Source: Desulfobulbus sp. (GTDB lineage: Bacteria; Desulfobacterota; Desulfobulbia; Desulfobulbales; Desulfobulbaceae). From it: a DNA stretch of 10,883 bases. Positions 1 to 6,603 of this stretch are shown here, piece after piece. The stretch covers positions 1-10,883 of the forward strand of contig JAUVLX010000096.1 in the NCBI GenBank assembly GCA_030600525.1. The letters are read 5' to 3'. Below the pieces are notes generated by a model. That model was not told the DNA's origin and did not search any database. It was given only the letters and a program-made list of their open reading frames with translations. The translations under genes and the position numbers were made by a program. Numbering within the stretch: the first letter of the stretch is position 1; the number at the start of each line of letters is the position of its first letter.

Positions 1-1
1 G

Positions 2-631
2 CAACAATTCGGTGGGAAAGGGCAATATGGAAGAGTCTTTAGTTCTCCTAAGGGGGGGCTGTATTTTACAATTCTCTTTCAACCTCAATTGCAGGTCAAA
101 TACCTTCCCCTTATTACACTGGCGACCGGCGTTGCTTGTGCAAGCTGTTTGGTCGCTGAGACAGGGCTACAGATATCACTCAAATGGCCAAATGATATCT
201 ACGTTGCTGAAAAAAAACTTGGTGGAATCCTTTGCGAATCAGAAATTATTGATACCAATCATTTACCATATGTAATAATTGGTGTTGGCTTGAACATTAA
301 CACCACCCTTGAAGATTACCCCTCTGAGTTACAATCGATAGTGACAACTGTACGCGAACACACCCAGTTACAGTATAATTTAGATCACTTACTCAAGAGA
401 GTAACGACTCAAATTTTAGACAATATTTGCGAGTTGCCTTCAGATCCAAAAAATATCCTCGATCATTGGCAACGCTATGATTATCTTTACCAGCGTCCGG
501 TTGAGTATGTTGAAGACCGCAGGGTCCTCCGTGGAACAGGAGATGGAATAACAGAGGATGGTTGTTATCAGGTGCTGGACGCTCAGGGTACTTTTCACCA
601 GATCGTGGGAGGGCAACTACGGCCTCTGTAG
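2..631 (+). CDS. birA: Biotin--[acetyl-CoA-carboxylase] ligase (BirA/BPL), 5'-truncated by the window edge
   Basis: Activates biotin with ATP to biotinyl-5'-AMP and transfers it to the acceptor lysine of biotin carboxyl carrier domains in the cytoplasm. The reading frame is already open at base 2, so the start and any N-terminal DNA-binding domain lie outside the window; 209 codons are visible. Seen in order: the biotin/ATP-binding loop (GGKGQYGR, visible residues 4-11) followed by SSPKGGLYF; the family signature KWPND (61-65); the KKLGGIL stretch (71-77), whose lysine corresponds to the catalytic lysine of E. coli BirA; the strand VIIGVGLNIN (91-100); and a C-terminal BPL_C-like SH3 segment ending GGQLRPL. 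A TTG at 89 is open in frame, but starting there would discard the biotin-binding loop, so it is not the true start. Whether this is a bifunctional repressor or a ligase only cannot be told here. kdsD follows after 90 bp on the same strand. Confidence 0.93.
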   Translation, partial: QQFGGKGQYGRVFSSPKGGLYFTILFQPQLQVKYLPLITLATGVACASCLVAETGLQISLKWPNDIYVAEKKLGGILCESEIIDTNHLPYVIIGVGLNINTTLEDYPSELQSIVTTVREHTQLQYNLDHLLKRVTTQILDNICELPSDPKNILDHWQRYDYLYQRPVEYVEDRRVLRGTGDGITEDGCYQVLDAQGTFHQIVGGQLRPL

Positions 632-721
632 GCTATCGCAATTTCAGGAACAGATAATTACAGCGTCGACCTCTGTCGGCTATTGTAAAGGAAGATCAGG
701 TTTTATTATGCAGGAGGGAAT

Positions 722-1696
722 GTGAATATTGTAGAACAGGCCAAAGAAGTCCTTTCCATCGAATGTGAAGGGATTATGGCTGTAAGAGATCGACTCGATA
801 CATCGTTTGAGCAAGCTGTTGAATTAATCGCAACGTGTCCGAGTAGGCTGGTTGTTACAGGTATCGGTAAATCTGGTGTTATTGGACAGAAAATATCAGC
901 TACCCTTAACTCAACAGGTACATCTTCTTTCTTTCTGCATCCTGTGGAGGCCATGCATGGTGATTTAGGTATGCTGTCGGCTACAGATGTTGTGCTTGCC
1001 ATATCCTACTCTGGAGAAACTACAGAACTTAACGCATTGCTTGGTAGCCTGCGCGAACGAAATGTTCACATAATTGCCATGACAGGTAAGCTGGATTCAA
1101 CTCTCTCTAGATTTGCTGTGATTACATTAGATATTTGTGTGCCGAGGGAGGCTTGTCCGCTTGGTTTGGCACCCACCTCTTCTACGACAGCTACACTTGC
1201 ACTTGGTGATGCCCTTGCCGTTACTTTGTTGAAGAAAAATCAGTTTCGTGAGGAAGATTTTCGGCGTAATCATCCTGGAGGCAGTTTGGGGGAACGACTC
1301 AAGGTTGCCGTTAAAGAGGTCATGCTATTCGGAGACAAGGTACCAGTAGTAAAAGAAGGGGTGAGTCTTCAGGAGACCATTTCGGAAATAGACAGCAAAA
1401 ATATTGGTGCAGTAATGGTTCAAGACAAAAACGGTTGTTTGAGCGGCATTGTGACCGATGGCGATATCAGGCGATTGTTAACTAGCGGTAAGGTACCAGG
1501 AGTGGCGGTTGTCGATGATATCATGACGACCAGGCCTGTAACTATAAGCGGAGATACCATGGCCGCAGATGCACTCAGCCTCATGCAACGCAGAGAGATA
1601 ACTGTATTGGCAGTAGTTGCAGCTAGCGGTGCCCTTGAAGGGATACTTCATCTCCACGATTTACTTGGCAAAGGTGAATTTAGATTTTTGATTTAA
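722..1696 (+). CDS. kdsD: Arabinose-5-phosphate isomerase KdsD (SIS domain plus two CBS domains)
   Basis: Interconverts D-ribulose-5-phosphate and D-arabinose-5-phosphate, the first committed step towards KDO for lipopolysaccharide; cytoplasmic. The 324-residue length matches the family (E. coli KdsD 328). The N-terminal SIS sugar-isomerase domain spans about residues 30-170, with GIGKSG (47-52) and AISYSGET (93-100). Four residues fit the catalytic set of the E. coli enzyme (K59, E111, E152, H193) at a constant offset of nine: K50, E102, E143 and H184. Two CBS repeats follow (about 200-255 and 265-320), with IVTDGDIRR (243-251) typical of the first. The start is GTG at 722, preceded by AGGAGGG (712-718); an in-frame TAA at 686 excludes a much earlier start. 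Spacing to the start is short (about 4 nt). The paralogue GutQ has the same architecture; with only one copy in view, KdsD is the better name. It converges on the large gene at 1749-4145 with no clear terminator hairpin in the 52 bp between. Confidence 0.94.
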   Translation: MNIVEQAKEVLSIECEGIMAVRDRLDTSFEQAVELIATCPSRLVVTGIGKSGVIGQKISATLNSTGTSSFFLHPVEAMHGDLGMLSATDVVLAISYSGETTELNALLGSLRERNVHIIAMTGKLDSTLSRFAVITLDICVPREACPLGLAPTSSTTATLALGDALAVTLLKKNQFREEDFRRNHPGGSLGERLKVAVKEVMLFGDKVPVVKEGVSLQETISEIDSKNIGAVMVQDKNGCLSGIVTDGDIRRLLTSGKVPGVAVVDDIMTTRPVTISGDTMAADALSLMQRREITVLAVVAASGALEGILHLHDLLGKGEFRFLI

Positions 1697-1748
1697 TTAT
1701 CCTGTAGAATCCTGTGCCTTTTGTATGGTGCAAATTTGAGTTTTTGTT

Positions 1749-4145
1749 TCATTCACCAGAATATACAGACCATGCACTACTCTCTTCATCATATATGTAA
1801 TTGAGTTCCAGTCGGGAGGAGGTTCCTTGACTTTTTTCTGTGCAGGTGATGATGAAAATGGTTTTGTTATCTACCTTTCTCAGTAATGCGGCATTGGGTG
1901 AATGAAGCTGTGAACCTCTAAAGGTAGGGTAATTGGATCTGAAAATTTCCTCGAAATGCTCTTCTAACCAGACAATTTTTTTATTGTGTGCAATCTGTTC
2001 TTCTTTAGCTGTGATTTGTTGGGTGATTCTTCGCTGCACATCCACTACTGAAGGATCACTTTTAAAAGGACTATTTTTAAGACGTCGCTGAATATCTTTA
2101 GAGTGACGCAGGGCCTCGTTAAGATTACTTTGATTTTCTGCAAGCAGTACTTTTTCCTGGATCATTGCGACTTGAACCATCAACACAGTTTTTTTGATCT
2201 TACGGATTGATTCATCCAGGTGCCCTTCAAAATTCTCCCTTTCTTGTTCAAGCAGGCTCACCGCCTTGCGATATTCATTTATAGCGTTAGCCCAATTTCT
2301 CTGATTGTAGGCGTCTCTCGCGGACGAGAGGATGCCATAAAGGCGTGCATTGACAAGTAATCGGTGCAGATCTCGTCGCTCCTTCACCGAAACAACATCT
2401 GGATTGGAGTCTATAAGACGCTGAGCATGTTCGAGTTTTACGATGGTTTCCTGCCATTGTTCCTGCGTAAATGTCTTCTTGGACAAGTTTAGTTCATGAC
2501 GAAAGGTTGCTGCGGTCAGGCGTGAGGTAATGGCGGTTGCTGTCTTAGGGTCGGAGAGGCTGCTGGAGAGTTCCAGTGCTTTACGGTAGGTTTCTGCAGC
2601 GCCTTGCCAGTTTTTCCCTAGTTCAGCCTGCTGTGCAAGGGTGAGTGTTTGCTGGAGCTCTAGCGATTTTATCACCGCTTCTAGCTCAACAACGTTGTCA
2701 CTGAGTTTATGTTGCTGTGCATAAAAAAAAGCTTGTCGGTAAAGTGTAAGCGCATCGGTAGGGTTCTTTTGATCTATCAGAGATTTTGCCTGTTCTGTTA
2801 AAGTTGCCAATTCTCTGAGGGATTGGGCTGTGGCAGATGGTATATATTTGCCTTTATAGAGAACATGGCCCTTTAACCCCTCATCGAGTTCTTTCGAAGT
2901 GAGAAGTGACTCGATTTCCCGTTCCATTCTTCCTTTTTTAAAACGAAGTACTGTGAGTCCTGCTAATGATTTTTGCGCTTGGTAAAGCGTTTCTTGGGCT
3001 GTTTCAAATTGGTTTTTATCTATTAGGAGCTGGCTTTTTAAAATGTTTGCCTGAGTGCGGCTTAAGATATTTTGGTCTTTAAAATAGAAACTTATTGCAC
3101 CTATACAAATGGCTAGCACAACGGTAGCTGAAAGGATTATTTGAAGTGGGATCTTGAGATTAAACTTAACACGGGATAGAGGGGCTATTTCGTTTCTTTT
3201 TTTCTTTGAAGGGGGTCTTTTTTGGGTTTTGTCCTTTTGGGATACAATCAGGCTGTCATTAACATGTTCTTCAAAATTTTTTTCAGGAGACCGAAGAGTT
3301 AGAGAAAATGCTTGTTGCAGTCTGGAGCGAAGGCTGTCGCTTCCGGGCATGTCTACACAAATATCAAAAAGGTTATCAATTACGTCGATGGCTTCGTCGA
3401 ATTTACCGAGGTCCTCAAGTTGTTCAGCCAATGTGAAAAGCTGTTCAGCTTTTTTAACACCTTTGTTGATGTTCTCTTTGATAACTGCGCGTTCTGGAAA
3501 TTGATCGGTTATTTCTGTCAACGACTGATTGGCAGCAAAAAGCTGTTTGTGCTCCATGAGCATATCGATATGCTCTACATCAGCAGCTGAAAATTGCTTT
3601 ACAGGTTCAAGAAAATCATCAGTTTCCAGGCCGAGTGAAGCGAAAGTATCATCAACAAGGCTATCAATGTCCTGAGAAGATTCTTCAATGGTGGCAATAC
3701 TGAGTGAATCAAGCGGCAGGTTACCTTGGTGCTCTTTGTACCAGTCAGCAGCCTCTTGGTTGAAAGAATCGTTGAGACTGTAAGTATGCCCGCAGATCAT
3801 CTCTCCAATGTAGAGAACGAGATCGGCCAGGGAAGGGTTCTGCTGCCAACGATCAGCAATTCGGACGGCGGCTGGATCAACATCGGGGTGGAAAATGTGG
3901 GTGAGTGGTTTTACCGTTGGGGCAAAGTGGGGGTACCCAAATGGGAGACTTATTTGAACCCGGTGGGTGTTACCTATCGAGATAGTGGCATCGGTTTCTT
4001 TTACATAACCGCGAAGAGTGAATTCAATCTCGTAATTATCAGGTGGTTGTCCAACAGCTTTGACAATGTTGACCTTTGGGTAAAGTTCAAGAGAACTTTG
4101 AAGTTGTTCGAAATCGTCGACAAGCTGTTGAGAGCCCGTAGCCAT
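1749..4145 (-). CDS. Membrane protein with inactive ubiquitin-conjugating (E2/UEV-like) N-terminal domain and TPR-like helical repeats
   Basis: Function unknown; 798 residues. Residues about 6-140 read like an E2 (UBC) fold: an N-terminal helix, strands with YEIEFTLRGYV (38-48), then VQISLPFGYPHFAPTV (63-78, matching the E2 'FP.YP..PP.V' strand), HIFHPDV (83-89, matching HPN[IV]), a W at 100, a helix like the one after the E2 active site (105-118), and EAADWYKEH (131-139), matching the late E2 'A..Y' helix. The active-site cysteine is absent: DPAAVRIADRW follows HPDV, with Arg95 or Ile96 where E2s have Cys. Residues 150-300 are acidic and helical with TPR-like stretches. A basic segment (305-330, including PPSKKKR) precedes one transmembrane helix (about 334-355), so by the positive-inside rule the E2-like part is cytoplasmic and the rest extracytoplasmic. 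The outer part has TPR-like units near 459-480, 510-530 and 615-635, heptad-like helices to about 725, and a small mixed alpha/beta tail (735-798). Start ATG at 4145 has AGGT six bases upstream. The gene diverges from 4383-5003. A non-catalytic scaffold or sensor is an inference. Confidence 0.87.
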   Translation of the reverse strand: MATGSQQLVDDFEQLQSSLELYPKVNIVKAVGQPPDNYEIEFTLRGYVKETDATISIGNTHRVQISLPFGYPHFAPTVKPLTHIFHPDVDPAAVRIADRWQQNPSLADLVLYIGEMICGHTYSLNDSFNQEAADWYKEHQGNLPLDSLSIATIEESSQDIDSLVDDTFASLGLETDDFLEPVKQFSAADVEHIDMLMEHKQLFAANQSLTEITDQFPERAVIKENINKGVKKAEQLFTLAEQLEDLGKFDEAIDVIDNLFDICVDMPGSDSLRSRLQQAFSLTLRSPEKNFEEHVNDSLIVSQKDKTQKRPPSKKKRNEIAPLSRVKFNLKIPLQIILSATVVLAICIGAISFYFKDQNILSRTQANILKSQLLIDKNQFETAQETLYQAQKSLAGLTVLRFKKGRMEREIESLLTSKELDEGLKGHVLYKGKYIPSATAQSLRELATLTEQAKSLIDQKNPTDALTLYRQAFFYAQQHKLSDNVVELEAVIKSLELQQTLTLAQQAELGKNWQGAAETYRKALELSSSLSDPKTATAITSRLTAATFRHELNLSKKTFTQEQWQETIVKLEHAQRLIDSNPDVVSVKERRDLHRLLVNARLYGILSSARDAYNQRNWANAINEYRKAVSLLEQERENFEGHLDESIRKIKKTVLMVQVAMIQEKVLLAENQSNLNEALRHSKDIQRRLKNSPFKSDPSVVDVQRRITQQITAKEEQIAHNKKIVWLEEHFEEIFRSNYPTFRGSQLHSPNAALLRKVDNKTIFIITCTEKSQGTSSRLELNYIYDEESSAWSVYSGE

Positions 4146-4228
4146 GTCATAACCTGTTAATTCTTAAATTGAGAGAAAGAGTAAACATTCCCGTAGCCTA
4201 CTTGAGACCACACCTTGAACTGTTCAGT

Positions 4229-4257
4229 ATAGTATATTATTTATCTCAACGAAACAA
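4229..4257 (-). promoter_or_regulatory. Putative sigma70-type promoter for the E2-like/TPR membrane protein gene
   Basis: Reading the minus strand, TTGTTT (4257-4252) and TACTAT (4234-4229) are separated by 17 bp in an AT-rich stretch, with about 85 bp to the ATG at 4145. The -35 and -10 matches are partial, and the surrounding TATACTATACT offers other -10 registers, so this is a weak prediction. Confidence 0.33.
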
Positions 4258-4320
4258 GCCACATTGGTTGTAAAGCACTAAAAATGAAGAGAAGGGATCT
4301 TTATAACTAATAACTTTTAT

Positions 4321-4348
4321 TTGAGCGAATTTATATTCTGTGTACAAT
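4321..4348 (+). promoter_or_regulatory. Putative sigma70-type promoter for the DUF4388 protein gene
   Basis: TTGAGC (4321-4326) and TACAAT (4343-4348) are separated by 16 bp, with initiation expected near 4355, about 28 bp upstream of the ATG at 4383. This is the only good match in the 237-bp divergent gap on the plus strand. It does not overlap the predicted minus-strand promoter, but the two lie within about 65 bp of each other, so joint regulation from one operator is possible. Confidence 0.42.
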
Positions 4349-4382
4349 AGGCAGTATACCTAACATTAGCCTTAAAGTGAAT

Positions 4383-5003
4383 ATGTCTGATTTCTGTGCA
4401 CAATTTAGAGTTGTTGAAGAGCGCACTTGCCCTTTATACAACAAGGATAACGGGTTTATTCTCACCCGTCAGTCGGTGGAATTTGTCCCCAGGAAACCGT
4501 CTTGTCTCATTCTCATTCGTGAGTTGACAGGCCTGCTTGTTCAACTGCTTCCCTATATGGCAACAGGATTTGCTGATTACAAAGACGAAATTTTTACTTG
4601 TGGTGGCTGCACCGGACTCATTAAATTCCAATTGTCGGAATCCCCTCTTACCCATGATTCAGCTGAAAATAAAGATGATCCGCAGGCAGTCATGAGTGGA
4701 AAAATTGAAGCAATTTTACCTGCAGAGCTGCTTCAAGTTTTTCATATGCATCAGAAGACCGGTCGCTTGATCATGGACTTGGCTGGCAAAGCGGCAAGGG
4801 TTACTTTTCGTGAAGGTGGTCTCTTGGCGGCTCGTTTTGAAGATCTTGACAACCATGAGGCTGTATACGCTATTCTTTCTGAAAAAGAAGGAGATTTCCG
4901 GTTTGTTCCCGGGTTACCTGAATCCTTGATGCAGGCGCGGGAGATCGGTGATTTTATGATGATCTTAATGGAAGGATTGAAGCGAATGGATGAAGAGGAG
5001 TAA
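4383..5003 (+). CDS. DUF4388 (PATAN-like) domain protein with a cysteine-containing N-terminal domain
   Basis: Exact role unknown. The C-terminal half (about the last 105 residues, beginning MSGKIEAILPAELLQVFHMH) follows the DUF4388 pattern: a 'G.I..I...ELLQ.....KTG.L' opening, then VTFREGGLLAARF, then EAVYAILSEKEGDFRF. Such domains occur in deltaproteobacterial and cyanobacterial signalling and gliding/pilus regulatory proteins, usually as protein-interaction modules. The N-terminal half (about 95 residues) carries spaced cysteines: RTCPLY, PSCLIL and FTCGGCTG, the last a CxxC. This could bind metal or be redox-sensitive and is loosely reminiscent of small TIGR04076-type proteins, an unsure comparison. 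No membrane segment or signal peptide is seen. I chose ATG 4383 because AAAGTGA just upstream partly matches a Shine-Dalgarno sequence; GTG 4377 in the same frame would add two residues. It is transcribed divergently from the E2-like membrane protein gene. Confidence 0.78.
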   Translation: MSDFCAQFRVVEERTCPLYNKDNGFILTRQSVEFVPRKPSCLILIRELTGLLVQLLPYMATGFADYKDEIFTCGGCTGLIKFQLSESPLTHDSAENKDDPQAVMSGKIEAILPAELLQVFHMHQKTGRLIMDLAGKAARVTFREGGLLAARFEDLDNHEAVYAILSEKEGDFRFVPGLPESLMQAREIGDFMMILMEGLKRMDEEE

Positions 5004-5164
5004 CCCTGATTTCTCATGAACATTGTTCACTTTGTTCAATTGCAAGCAATATCTTTATGTTGCGCTAAATCACATAGAGTTACAACATTCCACAATGCTC
5101 ACCCAGGGGCAGTCCAACCGGTGTCATTTCCTTCAGTATTTTGGCTATAAATAGAGACTACTAT

Positions 5165-5198
5165 CGGAGTCTACGCTTACCCGGAGTCTACGCTTACC
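5165..5198. repeat. Perfect tandem duplication of a 17-bp unit
   Basis: CGGAGTCTACGCTTACC occurs twice back to back (5165-5181 and 5182-5198) with no mismatch. It sits between the ends of two convergent genes, so it is unlikely to be a promoter-proximal operator. It may be a recent slippage duplication or part of a dispersed repeat family; the window holds only these two copies as far as I can see. Confidence 0.9.
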
Positions 5199-5237
5199 TA
5201 TTCACAGCAAAAAAATCTAAAGCTGACGTCGCCTGAA

Positions 5238-5252
5238 CGGATGAAAAATCCG
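5238..5252. terminator. Short hairpin between convergent genes, weak terminator candidate
   Basis: CGGAT-GAAAA-ATCCG forms a 5-bp stem with a 5-nt loop, just downstream of the HAD gene stop on the minus strand. On the minus strand no T-run follows. On the plus strand the T-run (about 5263-5268) is some 10 bp beyond the stem. It is therefore only a weak bidirectional terminator candidate. Confidence 0.25.
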
Positions 5253-5254
5253 GG

Positions 5255-5899
5255 TTAGTCGTGTTTTTTGTTAGCTGCAGCATGAAAAGGTGGAAGGCTG
5301 GCAATAGCTGTGAAGCTATCAACGTGGTATTTTGCTTCCAGATTGTCATTCTTAAAGGCAATAAGGTCAATGCCGACACTGGCACAATGGTCCCTGTCTA
5401 CGGTTGAATCTCCAATATAAATGACTTCGTCTGGCTGGACTTGAAAACGATCTAGGATCATCAATAAACCATCGGGAGCCGGTTTTGGACGATCAACATC
5501 ACTGGCGGTGACGACCATATCAAACCAGGAGCGTAGCTGAAAGGTGTCAAGCACGATATCCATCGTGTTTGTTCTGTTGGTGGATATGGCGGTGTGATAG
5601 ATTGGTTTGATATGTCTAAGAAAGTCGGGAAGATCCGGCTCCATTATCATGTGCTCAAGAAATGGTTTATAATCCAAAGCCTGGCAGTAGGAGGTAACTT
5701 TCTCAATATCAATGTGAACATGGTTACGGAAAATATGCCGCATGGAGTTTGCCACATTGTGGATGTGGACATATTCAAGTTCCGACTGGGTCATCTGCGG
5801 GCATTGAAAGTTCTCTAGCAGATGGTTGTAATATAGCCTGTTTGTCTCCAGTGAACTGAACATGACCCCGTCACAGTCGAAAACCACCAGCTTAAGCAT
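5255..5899 (-). CDS. HAD-superfamily hydrolase, phosphoglycolate-phosphatase-like
   Basis: Predicted Mg-dependent phosphatase of the haloacid dehalogenase superfamily, subfamily I with an alpha-helical cap; cytoplasmic. Starting from ATG 5899 (214 residues): motif I is FDCDGV (residues 7-12, nucleophile Asp8 and acid/base Asp10), motif II is the Ser/Thr of ISTNR (105-109), motif III is the Lys in RPKPAPDG (137-144), and motif IV is YIGDSTVD (161-168). All catalytic positions are present, so it should be active. The cap lies between motifs I and II (about 15-85). The substrate cannot be read from sequence; Gph-type and other small phosphoester hydrolases share this pattern. An ATG at 5905 is two codons earlier, but the AAGGGA sequence sits only 2 bases from it and about 7 from ATG 5899, so I prefer 5899. 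It is the last gene of the minus-strand cluster, 11 bp after the HD-domain gene. Confidence 0.85.
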   Translation of the reverse strand: MLKLVVFDCDGVMFSSLETNRLYYNHLLENFQCPQMTQSELEYVHIHNVANSMRHIFRNHVHIDIEKVTSYCQALDYKPFLEHMIMEPDLPDFLRHIKPIYHTAISTNRTNTMDIVLDTFQLRSWFDMVVTASDVDRPKPAPDGLLMILDRFQVQPDEVIYIGDSTVDRDHCASVGIDLIAFKNDNLEAKYHVDSFTAIASLPPFHAAANKKHD

Positions 5900-5910
5900 G
5901 TTCATTTCCC

Positions 5911-6591
5911 TTACATTTTTTGGGTACCATCTGCAGTACCGTATATTTCGCAGTTAAGTTCATCAAAAAACAATTCCATGAAACGATGTCGCCGATCTGC
6001 AACCTGTCTGCCGATTGGAGTCAGCATCTGGTCTTTCACCTTGGACATCTTTACCTGGAATTCGCGGTAAGCAGTGTCTTCAGTGGAGTACGCTTCGGTT
6101 TCCTCAGGATCCTCCTCAGGGTTGTGGAGGCGTGCACCTATTTGTCCAGCAAACAGAAATGCTCGTCCAATGCCAATAGCGCCTATGGAATCAAGCTTGT
6201 CAGCATCAAAAAGGATTTTGGCTTCCATCGATTGTGGCGGTTTACCCTTGCGGAATCGATGGCTACTGATGCAGTGACAGATATGGTTGATATCATCCTC
6301 GTCGTATCCGAGCAGTGTTAATTCGGGACGAGCGAGCTCGGCGCTACGTTCAGCGTGACAAATGATACCTTTGCTTTCTGTTTCTGCCTTTCGGCCAATA
6401 TCATGTAGCAAGGCGGCAGTTCCAAGAATAAGCAGGTTTCCCTGCATTTCTTTGCCGATTGCCACCGCCATTCGAAACACGCGCTCACTATGGTCGGGAC
6501 CGTGAGATCCGCCTTCAAGCGAACAATAGTGACCACTGATTATGCGGATTTCTGTAAAACAAGGCTCAGATCCCTTATCTATTGTACACAC
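5911..6591 (-). CDS. HD-domain phosphohydrolase
   Basis: Predicted metal-dependent phosphohydrolase of the HD superfamily, resembling small single-domain YedJ-like proteins; cytoplasmic, 226 residues. Metal ligands visible in order: His34 in GPDHSERV (31-38), His63-Asp64 in LLHDIGR (61-67), His79 in IICHAERS, His111 in CISSHR, and an Asp in FDADKLDSIGAIGIGRAF (128-145). This is the usual H...HD...H...H...D order. The conserved DADKLDAIGA-like segment is typical of the group. No regulatory or transmembrane domain is attached. The substrate is unknown; nucleotide monophosphates or other phosphoesters are guesses from the family. The start is GTG 6589-6591, with a poor ribosome-binding site and only 12 bp after the YkgJ-family gene, so translation may depend on coupling to it. 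Apart from three in-frame codons before the first conserved region, no better start was found. Confidence 0.83.
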   Translation of the reverse strand: MCTIDKGSEPCFTEIRIISGHYCSLEGGSHGPDHSERVFRMAVAIGKEMQGNLLILGTAALLHDIGRKAETESKGIICHAERSAELARPELTLLGYDEDDINHICHCISSHRFRKGKPPQSMEAKILFDADKLDSIGAIGIGRAFLFAGQIGARLHNPEEDPEETEAYSTEDTAYREFQVKMSKVKDQMLTPIGRQVADRRHRFMELFFDELNCEIYGTADGTQKM

Positions 6592-6603
6592 GTCTTTAGA
6601 TTT

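Larger units (their letters stand above)
5004..5254. other. 251-bp non-coding gap between convergent genes
   Basis: No convincing open reading frame on either strand. It holds small inverted repeats directly after the DUF4388 gene (GAACATTGTTC at 5018-5028; ATTGCAAGCAAT at 5039-5050), a perfect 17-bp tandem duplication (5165-5198) and a short hairpin (5238-5252). None has a U-tract in the right place for a textbook intrinsic terminator, so how the two converging transcripts end is unclear. Confidence 0.6.

Noticed and set aside
12..275. An 87-codon open frame overlapping the start of birA
   Set aside because: It is in a different frame from the BPL signatures (GKGQYGR, KWPND), which run uninterrupted from base 2; it resembles no protein.
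708..725. A five-codon ORF (MQEGM) ending over the kdsD GTG start
   Set aside because: It contains the kdsD Shine-Dalgarno sequence itself and is too short to distinguish from chance; no leader-peptide features such as repeated codons or attenuator hairpins.
1697..1748. Possible bidirectional terminator between kdsD and the E2-like gene
   Set aside because: No stable stem followed by a T-run was found; only a loose direct repeat (ATCCTGT twice).
1749..4145. A complete bacterial ubiquitin-like conjugation (E1-E2-JAB) system
   Set aside because: The E2-like domain lacks the catalytic cysteine and none of the neighbours is an E1/ThiF, JAB protease or ubiquitin-like protein.
3154..4160. Open frames on the plus strand inside the E2-like/TPR gene
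   Set aside because: They lie antisense to a long coherent coding frame with clear domain patterns and have no recognisable protein features or ribosome-binding sites.
5018..5050. Inverted repeats after the DUF4388 gene as an intrinsic terminator
   Set aside because: Stems are only 5 bp with 1-2 nt loops and no T-run follows.
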